Below, piece by piece: positions 62,854-64,000 of a DNA stretch of 64,000 nt. The number at the start of each line of letters is the position of its first letter. The first letter of the stretch is position 1. Under the pieces are notes generated by a model, which was not told the DNA's origin, ran no database searches, and saw only the letters and a list, made by a program, of their open reading frames with translations. The stretch is from JACXTP01 sp963827905 (GTDB taxonomy: Archaea > Thermoplasmatota > Thermoplasmata > Methanomassiliicoccales > UBA472), in assembly GCA_963827905.1 (NCBI GenBank), contig CAWHCB010000001.1:198894-262893 (forward strand), read 5' to 3'. Position numbers and translations under genes: made by a program.

Positions 62854-64000
62854 TTGGGGCATCATAAGATACTATTTGTCAGCGGTTCGCTAGGATTGGG
62901 GCATGTTACCAGAGATATTTCGATCGCAAAGGAATTGCGGAAGTCCGATAAGGATGTCGAGATCCTCTGGTTGGCCGATCCGCCGGCATCGGAATATCTC
63001 AGAGGGGTGGGTGAATCTGTCTTCCCGGACCTGGAAAAGATCAACAATGGAACGAACGACATGGGCGATGAGTTGGCTGGCGATTATTCATTGAGTCGAT
63101 CCATGGTTCTTTGCCTGGTATAAGACATTCCCAGAACGAGTGGCGATAATAAATGGCATCGCCGAAAGGGAGAATGTCGATATGATCTTTGGAGACGAGA
63201 CGTATGACCTCTATTGTTCCTACGCACATAAGAAGTTAAAGATCAAACCCTTCCTCCTCATCCTCGATTTCGTTGGTTCTCATTGGACCCCAGACACTCG
63301 CAACCACCCTCTTTCTTTCTATATGTTCCAGAAGTGGAGCCACGATCATATGAAATCGTCCTTTGGAAAGGAGGGGACGTTGTTCATCGGTGAGGTGGAC
63401 CACACCTACGATGAAAAATTGGGCCCTTTCCTCCCTACGAAAAGAGAGACGATACAAAGATATGGTACCGTGGTTGGGTACAGCTTGGCATTCAACCCTT
63501 TGCTGCTTGGCGATAAACAGGAGATACGCAGGAAGCTAGGCTATGGTAAGGAACCTTTAGATCATCGTCACCATAGGTGGGACCGCGATAGGCGCCCCCC
63601 TGCTGAAGAAGTCTGCAGACGCTTTTAAGATCATGAAAAAAACCATGCCTGATCTGAAAATGGTCATTGTACAAGGCCCGAGAGTGCCCTCGGGATATCT
63701 CGACCCGGTGGATGGGATGGAGGTGAGGAATATGGTCCCCGATCTCTTCGGACATTATGGCCGCAGCGGACCTGGTCATCACCTCTGGTGGCGGGTCTAC
63801 CACCATGGAATTGCAGGCATTGAACGTCCCCTTCCTATTCTTCCCAATAGAAAAGCATTGGGAGCAGGAAGTTAACGTCGCATATCATTTGGTCCGAGAT
63901 AATATTGGGGTAAGATTGTCTTACAGTGCGACAACCCCGGAACAGCTTGCCTCCGTGGCTTTGGAGAATATCGGTAAGAAGGTGCAATACCCCAAGATCA
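62854..64000 (+). CDS. GT28/MGT-like glycosyltransferase, cut by window end, frameshifted
   Basis: UDP-sugar transferase fold. N-terminal nucleotide-fold start HHKILFVSGSLGLGHVTRDI (GLGHV motif), VEILWLADPPASEYLRGVGE; then RENVDMIFGDETYDLYCSYA; then VTIGGTAIGAPLLKKSADAF; then the donor-binding ADLVITSGGGSTTMELQALN and FFPIEKHWEQEVNVAYHL. Breaks near 63100, 63560 and 63755. TTG at 62854 fits the AAGGTGGGG ribosome-binding sequence better than the overlapping GTG at 62842. The 3' end is beyond the window. Acceptor unknown. Confidence 0.78.

Overview
The window is about 64 kb of archaeal chromosome, most likely from a member of the Thermoplasmatota (the Methanomassiliicoccales / Thermoplasmata side). 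The evidence is the archaeal gene set: TrmY, class I HMG-CoA reductase, archaeal PheT, eIF6, L31e, L39e, S19e, PDCD5, MptE, DUF373, DUF2116, a methanogenesis-marker-2-like AIR-synthase relative, and a two-piece lipoate-protein ligase (LplA plus LplB) next to a 2-oxoacid dehydrogenase complex, as known in Thermoplasma. TAG is an ordinary stop codon here (for example in the MFS, MscS, MarC, LplA and E2 genes), so heavy pyrrolysine use is unlikely. The backbone is GC-rich. The 12.3-14.9 kb island is clearly AT-rich.

Layout. 0-11.4 kb: SRP54 (cut by the window edge), trmY, a receiver-PAS sensor, a DUF2116 gene, a fused CoaD/NTP phosphatase, a TPR-like alpha/beta hydrolase, tRNA-Ser(TGA), pheT, hmgA, an MFS pump, msrB. 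11.6-22.4 kb: an accessory region. It holds an AdoMetDC-like gene, then tRNA-Ile(GAT) with an integrated element bounded by a perfect 35-bp direct repeat and the relic of an older integrase, a foreign-looking sulfatase cluster, DUF1638, mscS, a damaged symporter and ATC-hydrolase-like pair, and a GNAT gene. 22.4-31.7 kb: an aldo/keto reductase with a hairpin leader, two tandem membrane-anchored winged-helix proteins ahead of an ABC-2 exporter whose outer domain looks like a beta-helix, hisD, two thioredoxins, a HEPN-like protein, MarC. 31.8-38 kb: a ferredoxin-thioredoxin-reductase-like protein, glutaredoxin, LplB and LplA, converging on lipA-E1alpha-E1beta-E2 (no E3 in the window). 38-44.8 kb: SRP RNA, the AIR-synthase relative, a winged-helix regulator divergent from class III ribonucleotide reductase across 12-bp iterons, and a site-2 protease. 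44.9-52.2 kb: a complete peptide-type ABC importer operon with unusual added domains. 52.6-58.4 kb: cutA, mptE, DUF373, a zinc-ribbon membrane protein, a metallo-hydrolase, and the S19e-PDCD5-L39e-L31e-eIF6 operon. 58.5-64 kb: a UbiX-type protein, three two-domain SHOCT/ATC-hydrolase-like paralogs, and a truncated glycosyltransferase.

An important caution: several dozen conserved genes, including essential ones (pheT, hmgA, lipA, nrdD, trmY), are split by single-base frameshifts. Those I resolved are mostly one extra base. I read this as uncorrected sequencing error, not decay, and I give joined coordinates with approximate shift positions. No CRISPR array was seen. The most interesting candidates for new biology are the nested-hairpin array in the tRNA-Ile element, the tethered-regulator plus beta-helix exporter module, the zinc-ribbon and coiled-coil insertions in the peptide ABC ATPases, and the SHOCT paralog family.
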